From NCBI RefSeq assembly GCF_016906535.1, contig NC_057385.1:2914001-2978000 (forward strand): a stretch of DNA of 64,000 bases, in the 5' to 3' direction. Both the position numbers and the translations under genes were made by a program. This DNA comes from Rhizoctonia solani (Eukaryota; Basidiomycota; Agaricomycetes; Cantharellales; Ceratobasidiaceae). Position 1 is the stretch's first letter. Each line of letters starts with the position of its first letter. Shown piece after piece: positions 9,841-22,151 of the stretch. The notes under the pieces were generated by a model. It did no database searches and was not told where the DNA came from. It worked only from the letters and a program-made list of their open reading frames with translations.

Positions 9841-12800
9841 CTACTTGCGGCCGCCCTTGGGTTTCTTCTGAACCGTCTTGAATCCCCACTCGGATTGCAC
9901 GGGTTTCGGTTGCGTCTTGACTACTGTTAAAAAAACAGTGCGATCGTGTCAATTTAAGCCCTCGCATTTGTCTTTTTCTCAAACGTTACAACTTACCCTC
10001 GGCCAGCGATGCCCGTGGTACCTTGGCTCCCGACGTAGAACCCGGCTTTGTGCGTGCAGCGGCCGCATCCGCCTTGCGTTTTTGACAAAACTCGGCCGCG
10101 AATCGACGTCCGTCGAGTGTGGACGAATTTGCGTAGATCGAGTCCGAAATGATTTCGATCACGGCGGGCGAAGGATCGAGCGGGAACGAAAGCAGCATTT
10201 GCATAAACTCTTCAACTGTAAAACAACCTTTGCATCAAAAATAGCTTTGGTTTTACTTGGTAATGACGTACCATTTATCCCGTTTAGGCCCTTGAGCGAT
10301 TCCTTCAGCCACTTGAGGAAATCCAACGATGGTGCTACGGGTGTTTCGTCTACCGCCGCCGGCTTGGCTGGTTTCGCAGCAGCACTAGGGTTGGCACTAG
10401 TGGGCTGAGTTGCATTGCTCGCGCTGGAGCTTGGCCGAGGGGCACTAGAACCAGGCACAGCCCGGGTGGCAGGAGCAGTCGTTGCAGATGACGATGGCTG
10501 GCGAATAACAGCCGGAGGCCCGTTGACCTTGCCTTGGGGACCCACCGTCGACCATGCACCGGCACCTGCGCCTGCGCCTGCACCAGCTGCGGTTACATTC
10601 TACAAATTCGCGTAGACAACCCGGAAACAGAGTATGTATGCGCTGAATAAAGCCGCTTTACCTTGGCAGAGTCCGCATACGCCCGTTTTGCGGCTTGCTG
10701 TGTCGCGGTGGCTGGTGGTACCTCCTTGGTTGTGTTGGCATTCACAGCAGCAGCCTTTTTCCTCCGCTCTTCCTCTTCTTGAATTTCCTTCATGGTCTTC
10801 TTCCCGGTGGAAACAACAGCAGGCTTCGTCCACGCTGGTCCGTTATTCGTCGCACCAGCAGCAGCCTGAGCGGGCGCATTCGACCGCGCGCCAACCTGAG
10901 GGAGACCCCATGAGCCAGTTACACCCGCAGCCTCGTCGGTAGCAGTACCCGCGTTCGGGGCTGGACAGACCTTGGCTACTCGCTCGGCAGCCTTGCGCGC
11001 CTCGGCCTTGCGCTCCTCGGCTTCTTGGATCTCGCGCAACGACAAGGATGCGGGCTTTTCGTGCTCGGTTGTCGCCCAGACCGTGGCGGGGGTTGTTCCC
11101 GGAGAAGATACGGGTGCGGGAGCAGGAGCGATAATAGATGCAGATACGGACGTAGAAACCGAGGGTTCCTTGCTCACTGTCTTCTTGCCCTTGCGTTTGT
11201 TCACAGGGGTAGGCGAAGTTTCACTCGCGGTTGGGGCAGGAGCAGGAGCAGGTACGGGTTCAGGCTGCGGAGCCGGCTCGTCTTCCTCCTTGACCTCCGC
11301 TTCCTGGATTTTGGTATCTTCCAGCACAGCGATGATGTTCTCAACTTCGGTTTCGATCGGTAACTCTGGGTGCAACGAAGACGGACTATCATGGACGTGT
11401 GCATCGGAAATAGGAGTATGGAGTGGCTCTTCGGCAATGTTTACAGCTGCTTCGACTGCAGGAGGTAATTCCTGTTCATTCTCCCACGTGGGTACCGGTG
11501 CTTGCCATGTTCCCTGGTGATTCGGAACAGATTGGTATATTGTCCCGTGATCGAATTCGTTAGACGAGGGGGCGTAAGCACCAGGAGTGAGCATTTGATC
11601 ACTCGAAGACCAGAGAACGGGACCGTTGTGCGGAAACGGCGACACTACACTAAGCGAAGCATTGTTAACGGGGATAGGAAGCGGAGCCGGTGGCATAGGT
11701 ACGTTCAAGCGATTACTAAAAGACGGAGCACCAGGCGCAAACTGAGAGAATTGAGGGGCGGGGTTCGGAGCGAATGCTCCTCCGAATGGACCAGTCGATG
11801 CAAATGGCTGGGGGCTAGATGCACCGACACCCATGGCTAGTTCGCGTTCTCGAAGTGATTGGATAAAGTCTTCGCGTTTCTTGCGTTCGAGTGCGGCATT
11901 TGTGAGTACAGCTCCACCACCGGCAACCAATCCATCTCCAGTCAATCCATTTTGGCCAGGTGCGAGGTAAGAATCAAGGGTCGCACTACGGACAGCAGCC
12001 GCAGCGGACGAAGCTGGGCTATTTGCCAAGGGACTTCCCCCACTGGCACCAGCAGACATAGGGCCGTGACTCGAAGCGTCGTGAATGCTGGTCATGAGAT
12101 GGGCCAAGCGGGGACTAGGGTTGGGTGGTGTATTCTGACCGCGTAAGAGAGATTGGGGTGGGGGTAAATTAGGTGGCGCACGTGGCGCAAGTGGGGAAAG
12201 GAACATCTGGGTGTGAGATTCGCCCGGCCTTACAGGTGGTGCCCGACGGCGAAATTCACGAAGAGGCTCGAAATCTGAGTCAATGTGGGTTCGTTTGATC
12301 AGGAGATCCTCTGCAAAGTATCCAGCTTCGAACCATTGCTGCATGGTGGCGCCACGAATGGACCTAAATTGAAAGAGTTAATTAAGAACCAGGGAGTCCA
12401 AATGAATTGTCTTCCTTGCCTTGAATTTGACCTGTTGGATCTTTATATGACCATTGAATGTTTGCAAAGTCCTCAGTGAGTTCAGGGGCAGCAAGTCCAT
12501 TTGTTGTATAAATCGTATTCGTAGCGAGAGCAGAGGTTGAATCGCATCACCAGTCGAGCCTGGTTGGCTGATCGAATCTTCGCTCGCGGGTACAATGGCA
12601 TCAGGGTTGCTCACAGGGCCAGAACCAGGGCCAGGCGAGACGGAAGGGGATAGTTTCTCATCGGTACTACCATTACCACTTGGTGCGCCATTGGCGAGGC
12701 TACCGAACGATATGCCACGACCAATACCCAAACCTATTCCTGGAGTGCCCCACCATTTCCCCAACCACGGGGTGTTGTGCCCTCGTTTGTGCGTCTACGT

Positions 12801-13656
12801 GTGCCCATTGCACTCCAGGGTGAGTCTGCGGGAGCTGTAGGAGCACCACGGGCCCAAACATCTGCAGCCGGTCGGGGTTGTCGAGAGCTGGAGGCGAGTT
12901 CGTGGCGATGGAAGAGGGCCGGCAGGAGAATTGGGAGCGTTCGCAATATTTCCGGCGAGAAGAGAGGATGACAACGAAAGCTTTCGAGGAAGAAACGGAC
13001 CAGATGCAGGATCATCAGTGGCTCCCGTTCCCCGGCGACGCGGAGGTCCGATCCCCCTAGGACTAGCAGGACCGAGCCCAATGCCAATGCCTTGGCCAAT
13101 TTTATTTTGTTGTCGATCAGAGGCAAGCGAGAGGTTGGTAGTGTTGCGGCGCATAGGAGGATCCGAGTTGACGTTGGTTGAGAACAGCTGAAGTTACGTC
13201 AGACAGAGTTTGAGCGCGTGGAGGACACGAGGGTGGATGTAATGGAAACGAGAGAAACGAAATAAACATACTTTGCGCTCGTCTGGCGTCATTTCTTTCA
13301 CGCCCTGAGGTTCGCCACCGACCTCTCTGACAATGCCTGGCCAGCGCTCAACTTCAAGGCCGAGTCCTCCTCGGCCACCACCGTCCTTCCACACACGCAG
13401 TAGCTGGTCTTTCGAGTACCGGAACGGATAGTTCTCGTCCTCGGACTTGATCTGGGGTGGAGGGGATGCTGATGTCAGCAGCGACGAGTACGAGGACACG
13501 TTGGGCAGCTGTGTTGCCCCTGTTAGGCGGTGTTGGCAACAGGCTCGACGTCGTGCCCGGCGAATTTCCGGTATTCGGCGACAGTGGGGTTAGAGAGGTA
13601 CGAGATGGTTTGCGCATCCATTCCGGTCCAAAATGCAGAGATGAGGCGGATGTCAT
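9841..13656 (-). CDS. GYF-domain protein, Smy2/GIGYF-like
   Basis: Large disordered adaptor expected to bind Pro-rich ligands through one GYF domain and to act in translational repression or mRNA decay, as Smy2/GIGYF proteins do. N-terminus MTSASSLHFGPEWMRK; a conserved YPFRYSKDQLLRVWKDGG block (about 13385-13440) and EMTPDERK; then Gly/Pro/Arg-rich linkers. The GYF domain is built from two exons: IQWSYKDPTGQIQ (about 12421-12460) and MQQWFEAGYFAEDLLIKR (about 12295-12344). It is joined across a GC-AG intron at 12364-12419. A long Ala/Pro/Glu-rich exon follows (12344-10620), then a C-terminal helical block (FLKWLKESLKGLNG and FMQMLLSFPLDPSPAVIEII) and a basic tail KTVQKKPKGGRK, stop at 9841. 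Coding frame changes occur near 13510, 12890, 12755, 12515 and 12350 without intron signals. Each is best explained by missing bases. Head-to-head with RNA14, 304 bp apart. Confidence 0.82.
12364..12419 (-). other. GC-AG intron within the GYF domain
   Basis: Minus-strand donor G|GCAAGG follows GQIQ; acceptor AATTTAG is followed by GTCCATTCG. Splicing restores Gly-Pro-Phe directly after GQIQ, the invariant GPF of GYF domains. The base after TTC appears to be missing, because the following GATMQQW is one frame off. Length is 56 nt, as for other introns here. Confidence 0.7.
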
Positions 13657-13960
13657 TGTGGAGTATTACAATGATTCGACAGTGATTTTCTACAGTTAAA
13701 TTTTAATTCAGCATTTTGCCTATTTATTTGGTCCATATTGCCCACCAAGTATGCGATAGAGTCTGCTCGAGCGATGAGTACGTTGAGAAGAAAAGACACC
13801 AATCGGGGATCCCGATATATCCGGATGCAAAGGACCCTGGTGAGACCGGCAACTCAGGGCTCATTCAGCCTCTAGTCCAGGCTACGACCACAGTCCTTGT
13901 GTGCTGGTGGAGACTCGTGTGGCCCTGGTGCTGTTTGTTTTGATTCGCCCCCTTCAAGCA
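13657..13960. promoter_or_regulatory. divergent promoter region, GYF gene / RNA14
   Basis: A 304-bp segment between two head-to-head start codons. It must carry both 5' UTRs and core promoters. No clear TATA pair or named motif stands out. Assignment is from position alone. Confidence 0.5.
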
Positions 13961-16900
13961 ATGGATCCCGAGGTCCAATCACAGCTCGAGAATTCGGCTA
14001 CCGATGCCACCCAGCAACTATCCGAGTCTGTTCACCAACTGCCCACTCCACCGCCCCCCAGTAGCGCAATACCAGAGCAACTCGAAGAAAGACCAATGAT
14101 ATCTGTTCCTCAAGTCACCACACAAGATTCAGAGTCTCTTACCCCTATCAAGCCAAGTACACCTGATGTTCAGGACAACAAACACAATGCCACCCCGCCA
14201 GCTCCCGAACAACCCAAACAAAAGCTTACAGAGACTGACCTATTGCGTGAACGCCTCAAGCGTGACCCTCTAGACACATCAGCTCATCAGCGTCTTATCG
14301 GAATTGCTGAAGCTTCAGGCGACGTTGAAAAGATACAGAGCGCGTACGAAGGCCTCCTCGACGCCTTTCCAAATGCAGTATGTCTTGTTATTCATCTCAA
14401 TTCTATCAATTCTCACATTCTGTATAGACTTCAGCCCAAATCGCCTACCTCAACCACTTTCTCACACCGGCCCTCTTTTCCAAAGCAGAGTTGTTGTTCT
14501 CCCGATTTCTCCGCAGTTCTATATCCCCCGAACTATGGAAGTTCTACCTTGCTTATGTTCGTCGTACTAACTCTGCGATCGCTGACCCTCAAACGCGTGA
14601 GGTCGTAAAGAAAGCATATGAGTTTGCCTTGCTTCATATTGGACATGACCGAGCTGCAGGTGACATTTGGCGCGAATACATCGACTTTGTCAAGGCGGGC
14701 GAGGCAAAAACAACATGGGAGGAACAACAAAAGATGGACGCCCTTAGGCGGCTATATCACCGTGCCGTCGTGATCCCCCTTGAGAATGTAGAACAGCTCT
14801 GGCGCGAGCTCGACCAATTTGAAACGGGCTAAACAAGATTACCGTACGTTGTGTGACCTCGTCTTTATTAAATCGTGTGCCCAAGCTCGTGAATAACATT
14901 AATGACCATGACTCCAACCCGCATGTTTATAGGCTAAAAAATTCTTGGCTGATTTGTCCCCATCATACTGACTGCCCGCACTGCTTTGCGTGAAATACGG
15001 AGGCTACTCGATCCGCTTGAGGAAAAGGCAGCTGCCCACCGCGTGACCCTGCGATTCCTGCTCCTCCAGATTTTAACCTCCCGACACCACCCGCATGGAC
15101 CGAGTCCGATCGAGCAGCCGTCCAAGGGTGGAAAGCCTATGTTAAATGGGAAGAGTCCAACCCCCTAGACTTGGAAGACACGGCCGCCTTACATGGCCGT
15201 GTCTCGGCAGCTTACCGTAAAGCGTGTGCGGCTATGCAATTCTATCCTGAAATATGGTACGCATACGGGGTCTGGGACCGATAACAGGTGGCTGAACTAA
15301 TGGCATCTTGTTCGGATAGGTACTTGGCATACAATTGGGCTAATGCTTCCGGTAAGCCAGATGATGCGATGGCCATTCTCAAACAAGCAATGGAGGCAAA
15401 CAAGTCCAGGTAAGTGACCCTCACTTTTCGTCCTGGGGTAGGTCTAACTCCACTGCAGTTTCCTATTACATTTCGCATACAACGAAATATGTGAAGTCCA
15501 GAAAAAGTACCCCGAGGTTCATTCGACATTTGAAGGGCTTGTGAACGCATTGCATCTTCAACTCGATGCACTGGAAACTTCACAAAGAAGAGGTCGAAGC
15601 GGCCAAGGCCAATGCCCCCCCTGTGGACTTTATGGCCCCTCCAGAAGATCAGTCCGTGCCCTCAGAAGCCGACGCCATCCTCGCCCGACGAACTCCCGAA
15701 CTAAACGAACTCAAATCCGAGCTGGGCGTCGTGTGGATCATGCACATGCGGTTCGCCCGGCGCTCCGAGGGGTTGAAACCTGCCCGAACTATATTCGGCA
15801 AAGCAAGAAAGGACAAGCACATATTTTGGAATGTGTACGAGGCTGCAGGTGTGTTTCGAGGGTGTTTACGTTTTGTGTGTTGCGGTTAGATCTTGACCTC
15901 GGCTTTCAGCGTTGATGGAATATCATTGTACGAAAGCCCAGATGTGGCGACCAAGATATTTGAGCTGGGTTTAAAGGTTTTTAGTGATAACCCAGATTAT
16001 GTGTTGCGCTATCTTGGGTTCCTTATTTCGATCAATGACGAAAACAGTACGTCTTTTTTCTCTCAGTCGTAATTAACACTTGATACTAATGCGCGGTTAG
16101 ATGCCCGAGCGTTGTTTGAACGTGTGATCACAACCTTTCCTCCCGAAAAGGCACGACCGATTTGGGATAGGTGGTCTCGCTACGAATACAACTTTGGCGA
16201 CCTGATAGGCTCTCAGAAACTTGAGAAACGCTTGGCCGAGATCTACCCAAATGGTACGAACCCAGACACACAATGTGATCCACATATGATCGTCCTTGCG
16301 CTAAATTCCCTCGCTTTTGTTGGTTAGATCCTCCTATTAAGCGTTTCGCAAATCGGTATACGTATTTGGGAGTCGACACGATCGCATCGAATGATCTCGG
16401 TTTCAAGGTCGTTCGACAATCCGGTTCGGCAGGAGGCGTAGCCGCCCCCGCAAGTCCGCCCACTTCCAATGCCAAACGAGCGGCTTCTCCACCTCGTCGT
16501 GCTCCAGATCCGCCCGCGAAGCGGTTCAAGGGTCAAGCACCGGACGCAGATCGTGCCCGGGAGCAAGAAAGAGAACGGGAGCGAGAGCGGGATCGAGATC
16601 GTGAGAGGGAACGAGACCGGATGGAAAGAGAGCGAGAACGTGAGCGGGCGGAGCGTGAAAAGGAGCGTGAGCGTGAGAGAGATCGCGAGAGGGACCGGGG
16701 AGATCGACGGGGTGCTGGTGCTGGTGGAGGTGCTGGCGCTGGCGCTGCTGGTGCAGGAGGGGGCGGAGCTGGAAGATGGGAAGGGCCCCAATCTCGTAGG
16801 CCAAACAGCCCACCTCCATACCGAAGAGGGTATGATGGCCCTGGACGGAGACATGAGGATGCCCATGATGAAGGTGGGCTTCCACCCTTGGTGGCCAAGT

Positions 16901-17223
16901 TTGTGGCGTCCCTTCCGGCGTCTCAGGCATTTGACGGTAAGCCAGAGTGGGATCACCTTGTTTGAGAAATTTGCTGATTAGGCCGCAGGTCCTGTATTCC
17001 GTACCGATGATTTGCTTACCTTGTTCAAAAATGTTAATTTGCCTTCGAGATCTCCACCTCCACAGAGAATGAGATCGCGTTCTCCCACAAGAGGTCCGTC
17101 GAGTTCTTTGGTATCACATGTGATTTGTCCTAACCTTTTCCCTCAGGTGGACGACCCCCACAGACTATGGCCCATACCAAGGACCCGACCGTGGCTCAAG
17201 CCGCAGAGGAAGATACTAATTAG
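13961..17223 (+). CDS. RNA14: mRNA 3'-end processing factor RNA14 (CstF-77)
   Basis: Scaffold of cleavage factor IA/CstF that joins poly(A)-signal recognition to cleavage in the nucleus. A disordered N-terminus ([11 protein letters not shown], Pro/Gln/Thr-rich) leads into HAT repeats: [157 protein letters not shown] and [15 protein letters not shown]. After the Suf domain comes a tail of Arg-Glu/Arg-Asp dipeptides (16540-16700), a Gly/Ala tract (16710-16770) and a short conserved C-terminal helix ([15 protein letters not shown]). At least three frame breaks lie in conserved HAT blocks (about 15045, 15568, 15935), each needing one extra base. The last exon may end at 17219 or 17223 depending on frame. 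The RE/RD tail is not a standard RNA14 feature. Confidence 0.9.
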
Positions 17224-17437
17224 CTACAGCAACCCAAAACGTTTCCACAGTCTCTCCTGGCTGCCGCTTGATTTACTTCTTATGTACTTATGATTCCCCT
17301 TCGGTTTTGAATCTATCTAATGTACCCGTCCACGTGACCTGAATTTCTGAACGGCCTGACTTGATGCTGAGAACTTTAACTCATTTATCAACTGTCCGCG
17401 CTCGTGCTTGTCCTAGACGTTTGTTTGTTTGGGAACG

Positions 17438-19740
17438 ATGTCGGGAATTTCATTATCTGACGTGAAGGGGAAAACTCTCGCTGCCACACGGCCCACAACA
17501 CCACGAGATATTTCGGGTACTGTTACACTGACCAAGGAAGAGGATTCGATTTGCACTTTGCTCGATGAGTTTACAAAGTTTTAAGAAATTCAGAGGAGTT
17601 TCAAGGGTGTGGAGTGTAGAATTGCTGGTGGATGGGTTCGAGACAAGTGTGTCTTCATGCGCAACTCATTCGTCTCGAGCTGATCTCTTTGTAAAGTTGT
17701 TGGGAATCCGAGCAACGATATCGACATTGCTCTTGCACATTATGGGCGCTGCATTTGCGGAGAAACTTCAAGCCTATATGGTTTCTAACAACCTAATAGA
17801 CAATCGGTAGTCCGTAGCGGGACCATCGCTACAATTGCCCGTAACCCGGAACAGTCCAAACACCTCGAGACTGCCGAATGCACGTCCTAGGCCATGAAGT
17901 TGATTTTGTGAATCTGAGAAGCGAGACTTATGCAGAGGACAGTAGAATACCGGAGATTGTAAGCCTGTCTATTTATGATTACATATGCATTATGGATCGA
18001 CGGGTCGAGATAGCGAATTGGCACCCCACTTGAAGATGCGCTTAGGCGGGATATTACAATCAACGCGTTATTTTATAATGTACATACTCGATTAGTGGAA
18101 GATTTGACCGAAAAGGTAAGTTGTTACGCTGGTAACTCTGTGGTCTATTTGGCTAACATGCGCAGGGTCTCTCAGATCTACGAGAGGGTATCGCTCGTAC
18201 CCCTGGCGCCCCTACAAACTTTCCAAGATGATCCATTACGGATACTTCGTGTATCCGATTCTCGAGCAGATTTGGGTTCGAGATTGAAAAGAAGCGGGAA
18301 GGCGATGCACGAACAGAGCATACAAGTGGTTCTCGTTGGGGTTCTATCAATACTTAGTGGCGCATTCAGGATGCATTGGTTCGTAAAATTAAGCGGGAAC
18401 GTGTTGGAGAGGAGTTTTTGAAAATGTTGAAAGGTGTGTGTTTTGAGTTTTTTTGTAAAATGCATTCAAAATTTACTTTCAGATAAAAGTCCATGCTTTC
18501 GCTTACTAGTATCGAGAAATATGGTATCTATGACACGGTGTTTGGAATACCTCCGGATCTGGTTGGGAAGGCTACTGGCATACAGCACTCACGATCTACG
18601 GGAATTCATGCCGCGAGTATACTATGTAATTTCTTCAACTCTGTGCCGACCACATTACCGATACCTCATTATGAGCTGCTCAAGCAGGCTCACGAAGACC
18701 ATGGACTTCGCCAAAGGTTAATTTTTGCAGCTGCACTGACACCATGGAGGGATATGATTTATCCCCAAAAGAAGGGACACCAATCGGCTGTCGAACTTAT
18801 TGTCAAGGAAGGGCTGAAAGTAAGTCGACTGTTTGTTGTTTTGGTCGAATACCGATATGCTTTGTCAGATTGGGAGCCAGAATCACTTCATTCCGAGCGT
18901 ACCGAAACTATTTGCTGCGCATAAGAAATCTTCAAACCCATCGCTTGAAAAGTTTGAAGGCCCTTCTCAGCGAGCGTGATTGGTATGTATGCGCTATTCA
19001 TATCTATCAAACATACATATATTTAAATATGATCACTACCAGGGCTTTTGCTCCGAGATAGTGACGTGCACAGTCCTCGCACAGGAACTCACTGGTCTTC
19101 CTCGTTGCTCTTTTCTCTCGTACAGGACCTGGTCGATCTCATAGACGATCAAACACACTAGATGGTATTTTTCATAATCATCAGAGTAGTACCGTTTAAA
19201 CTAATTGTCGCCTTAGATTTGGAGGCACAACGAGTTGTTCAAACATACAATGAACTTGTCGATCGTGTATTAGAACTGGACCTAGTCAAGTCGATTGAAG
19301 AGCCCCCTAGATTGAATGTGAGTCTATTATTTGAGCTCCGCCGAAGCCAAACAACTTAAAGGTCACAGGGAAAAGAAATTAGCACAGTTCTAGGGATTAA
19401 ACCAGGGAAAGAAATTGGGATGTACATGGAACATGTCGTCCGGTGGCAGCTTGAACACCCGGACGAGAGTATCGATGCATGCAAAGTGTGGCTGAAGGAT
19501 CTGCACCAATCCTCGATTAATGGAGGCAGTGGTTGGCTGCTCATGCTCCCAAGCGGGCCCGAGTATGAAAGAGCGCAGGCTTGGGAGGCAGGACTTGGTA
19601 GTGGCTGTACCCTTAGTCACCAGGCACAACAACCGGTACCGTCCTTGGAGGTTGTGTTCTTTCCATCTCATCTCAATCGCACCTTCACTGTTTACCTGCT
19701 CCGCCATCTGTCCTTACTCGTGTATACTCCAGCAAGATAA
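17438..19740 (+). CDS. CCA1: tRNA nucleotidyltransferase (CCA-adding), heavily frame-broken
   Basis: Adds CCA to tRNA 3' ends in cytosol, nucleus and mitochondria. Recognised from class II poly(A)-polymerase-family motifs in order: CRIAGGWVRDK (about 17614-17646), SNDIDIAL (about 17713-17738), MGAAFAEKLQAYMVSNN (about 17741-17790), GTIATIARNPEQSKHLETA (about 17820-17875), MHVLGHEVDFVNLRSETYAE (about 17879-17938), RRDITINALFYN (about 18045-18080), GLSDLREGIARTP (about 18165-18200), then the C-terminal helical body (YGIYDTVFGIPPDLVG, FIPSVPKLFAAH) and a terminal MYMEHVVRWQLEHPDES block (about 19420-19470). The frame changes at about 17580, 17705, 17742, 17800 and 17877, and an in-frame TAA follows DEFTKF. 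This is the densest damage in the window. Start MSGISLSDVKG at 17438. The 3' end is uncertain. Either a pseudogene or a poorly read locus; CCA1 should be essential, so an intact copy must exist if this one is dead. Confidence 0.78.
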
Positions 19741-19776
19741 TATAGCGAGTCTGTCTTGGAACTGAGGTCGCGTACT

Positions 19777-21487
19777 ATGTTTGTGAGGTTCGCGGGAATC
19801 GGGCTTGCTACTCTTAGCTTGTTACCACGGGTATATTCGCGGTCAAACTGGCTCGAACAGAGCTTCTATTTCGCTTGGGGAGATTCGTCGATCCCCTTCA
19901 CTGTACCCGTCACCACCCAATGCGAGACTATAAAGGTACAATGGCAGCGGAGGAGTGCGACCGGGTACGTATATTCAACATTTTTTTTACATTCCATTTA
20001 AGTTAACCTCAAGGCCGCCAACAGCCCTGATCCCGTAGTAAGTACCACGGATCGACTGGGCGCAACATCGTCCAAGCTAACTCGCGTGTAGGCACCTTAC
20101 ACGCTCCAGGTCTTGACTTCCAATTACGTCGTCCCATTCTATATCAATGCCGGCTCGTCACTATCATATGACTTCACCGTCCCATTCGCTCCCGGGACCC
20201 AGTACCAAATATGCATGTATGACTCTAATGGGCAGACGGGCGGATGTCAAGCGACATACACTGTGATCCCCGCAACAGGTACACCTTCGTGCGCCAACGT
20301 GACCTTCCCCCAAACGCTCGATGTAGATGCCAAGTCTTCCACCGGTCCGTTGAGCCAATACGGGTTAGTGTTTTCTCTCCCTAGTTTCCTCGTATTTCAG
20401 ACCAAATCTGACATGCAACATCATGCATATGTTAGGTGGCCCAATCAGTGTACCGACATCAGCTTGACGCCAAAGTCAGGCACACCGCCTTTCACATTCA
20501 CTGCCGCGCCCGCTCTGCATCCCCCTGTCAATATAACTTCCAATTCTATGGCTCCTATTAATTGGACGATCGACTTGGTACGTATGACCGATTGGAATTT
20601 TTATACTTCTGTTGCTAATGACGTATTTGACGCGCGTAGTCGTGGGGAAGTCCATTCTTCGTTACGCTCGCCGATTCTTCCGGTCGCATGTGGTCATATG
20701 GGCCGTTGCATAGTGGAGGGAATGGAGTTGATACATGTTTGTCCGGTTCAAATTCGAGGTGTGTACCCCAAAATCACCTACATATGCGTGCATCGTCACT
20801 AAGCTTATTGCTAGTGTGCCTTTAGGTGCAACTGTAGGGGCAGTTATAGGCGCGTTTGTGATAGGTGGTGTATTAGCATCGTTACTGTTCTTCTTTGTAT
20901 CACGCAAGAGGCATAATGGTGGAGCGATGGGTGGACGCCCTTCACTCACATCACTTGACCTGCGCGAACCCTCAGCAAGAGGTCAAGAGCTTCGACCAAC
21001 TCCATACATTACAAGTCCCACCGGTTCACGCGCGTTATATTCTCCCCTGGGTACTCGTGAGGAAAGCTATTCTACGATGAACAGTGGTCGCCCGTTGATG
21101 CGAACCGGTTCGCGATCGAGTTTTGGAAGAGAGCCAGCGGGTCTGGCTACCACAGGCCTGCAAGCCGAGCCATTCAACCCTGCTGGGGCTCCGACTGCAG
21201 CGGCCTCGGTCATCCACGAGCGCCAAGGTACATCCACGCAACGATCGTCATCGCCGCCACCGGCTTCTCCAATCGAAGGACATGGGCGATCAGATTCAGG
21301 CCGGGACACAAGATCACAAGTGTACGTCGTCCACCATGACGGGGGGCGTGCGCCTGTGACAATTATGACAAGCGATGGGGCGGAGGTTGTCGAGCTACCG
21401 CCTGGATACAGTTCAGTGCCAGAGAGTAGCCGTCAGCGGGCGGGAGATTCGTATGGACGTTCCGGGAAGGGTGCACTTGGACGGTAA
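19777..21487 (+). CDS. secreted-ectodomain single-pass membrane protein, unknown function
   Basis: Begins with a signal peptide (MFVRFAGIGLATLSLLPRVY). The extracellular part, about 270 residues over several exons, contains two similar beta-rich segments (FAWGDSSIPFTVPVTTQCE and QCTDISLTPKSGTPPFTF), a few Cys and NxT/S sites. One transmembrane helix follows (GAVIGAFVIGGVLASLLFFF, about 20835-20895), then a basic stop-transfer (SRKRH) and a Ser/Pro/Gly-rich cytoplasmic tail of about 190 residues ending at 21487. This layout (two immunoglobulin-like-looking halves, TM, disordered tail) is common in basidiomycete surface proteins of unknown role. A wall or surface sensor role is inference. Introns at about 19965-20091, 20363-20434, 20579-20637 and 20758-20813. 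Confidence 0.8.
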
Positions 21488-22151
21488 AACTCTGTCAATT
21501 TGGAGTCTGATAGTGAACTGTTGTATGTGCTGGGCTTACATATGGACGGAAATGATATGGCATTCATCTGATGGACAAACTAATCTTGTTTTTCGGTTTT
21601 GTTTGGTCTTTGGTTTCTATTGTGGTATTTTACGACTTTTATTGCCACCCGTCACTCGTTTTGTATAGACTGCATCTACAGTTTTTCCTTGGTTGCACTG
21701 GTGCTTTTTGCTCGCATGTTATGTAGGACTCTTCATCTGTTACAGTACACCTCGTGTTGGTTTTATACATGTACATGTAAACGGTAGTAGTGTTGAACTC
21801 AGAGTGGTTTGTTTGTTTACCTCCACGATGAGGGAGGAACACATCACCGATCAAACGCCGACAAAAAGTGATCAAATAGAGTGGCCAAATAAACCCCATC
21901 GAAGGGCTATTGTCCAAAGGATGTCTTAGATCTATTATCGTGAAGGCTTATATGGCATGGTCCACCAGATGGTCATATTGATAGTGTCCACTCACCCCGC
22001 CTCGCCCCCGTATATACGGTCCACTTGACCTACTTGTTTCTAATACTAATAATCCCCCACCACCGACCCGCTGTGCCCGATTCTATTTCTGCACAGATCA
22101 ACTCATATTCGCAGGCTGGTCGAATAACAATCCCTTTACTTTTCCTTAATC
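21488..22151. other. intergenic
   Basis: 3' flank of the membrane-protein gene and promoter of the P450 gene. Short overlapping frames only; no motif seen. Confidence 0.5.

Noticed and set aside
10560..10600. Ala-Gly/Pro-Ala microrepeat (GCACCTGCGCCTGCGCC).
   Set aside because: Codes for the GAGAGAGAG stretch of the GYF protein; ordinary low-complexity coding sequence.
13560..13660. Minus-strand alternative frame starting MDAQTISYLSNPTVAEYRK.
   Set aside because: Overlaps the GYF-gene start (HFGPEWMRK), which fits the Smy2-like family; the other frame stops after about 32 codons with no known motif.
16533..16898. Minus-strand open frame rich in Ser-Arg repeats, like an SR protein.
   Set aside because: It is the reverse of the Arg-Glu/Arg-Asp tract of RNA14; RE codons read as RS-type on the other strand.
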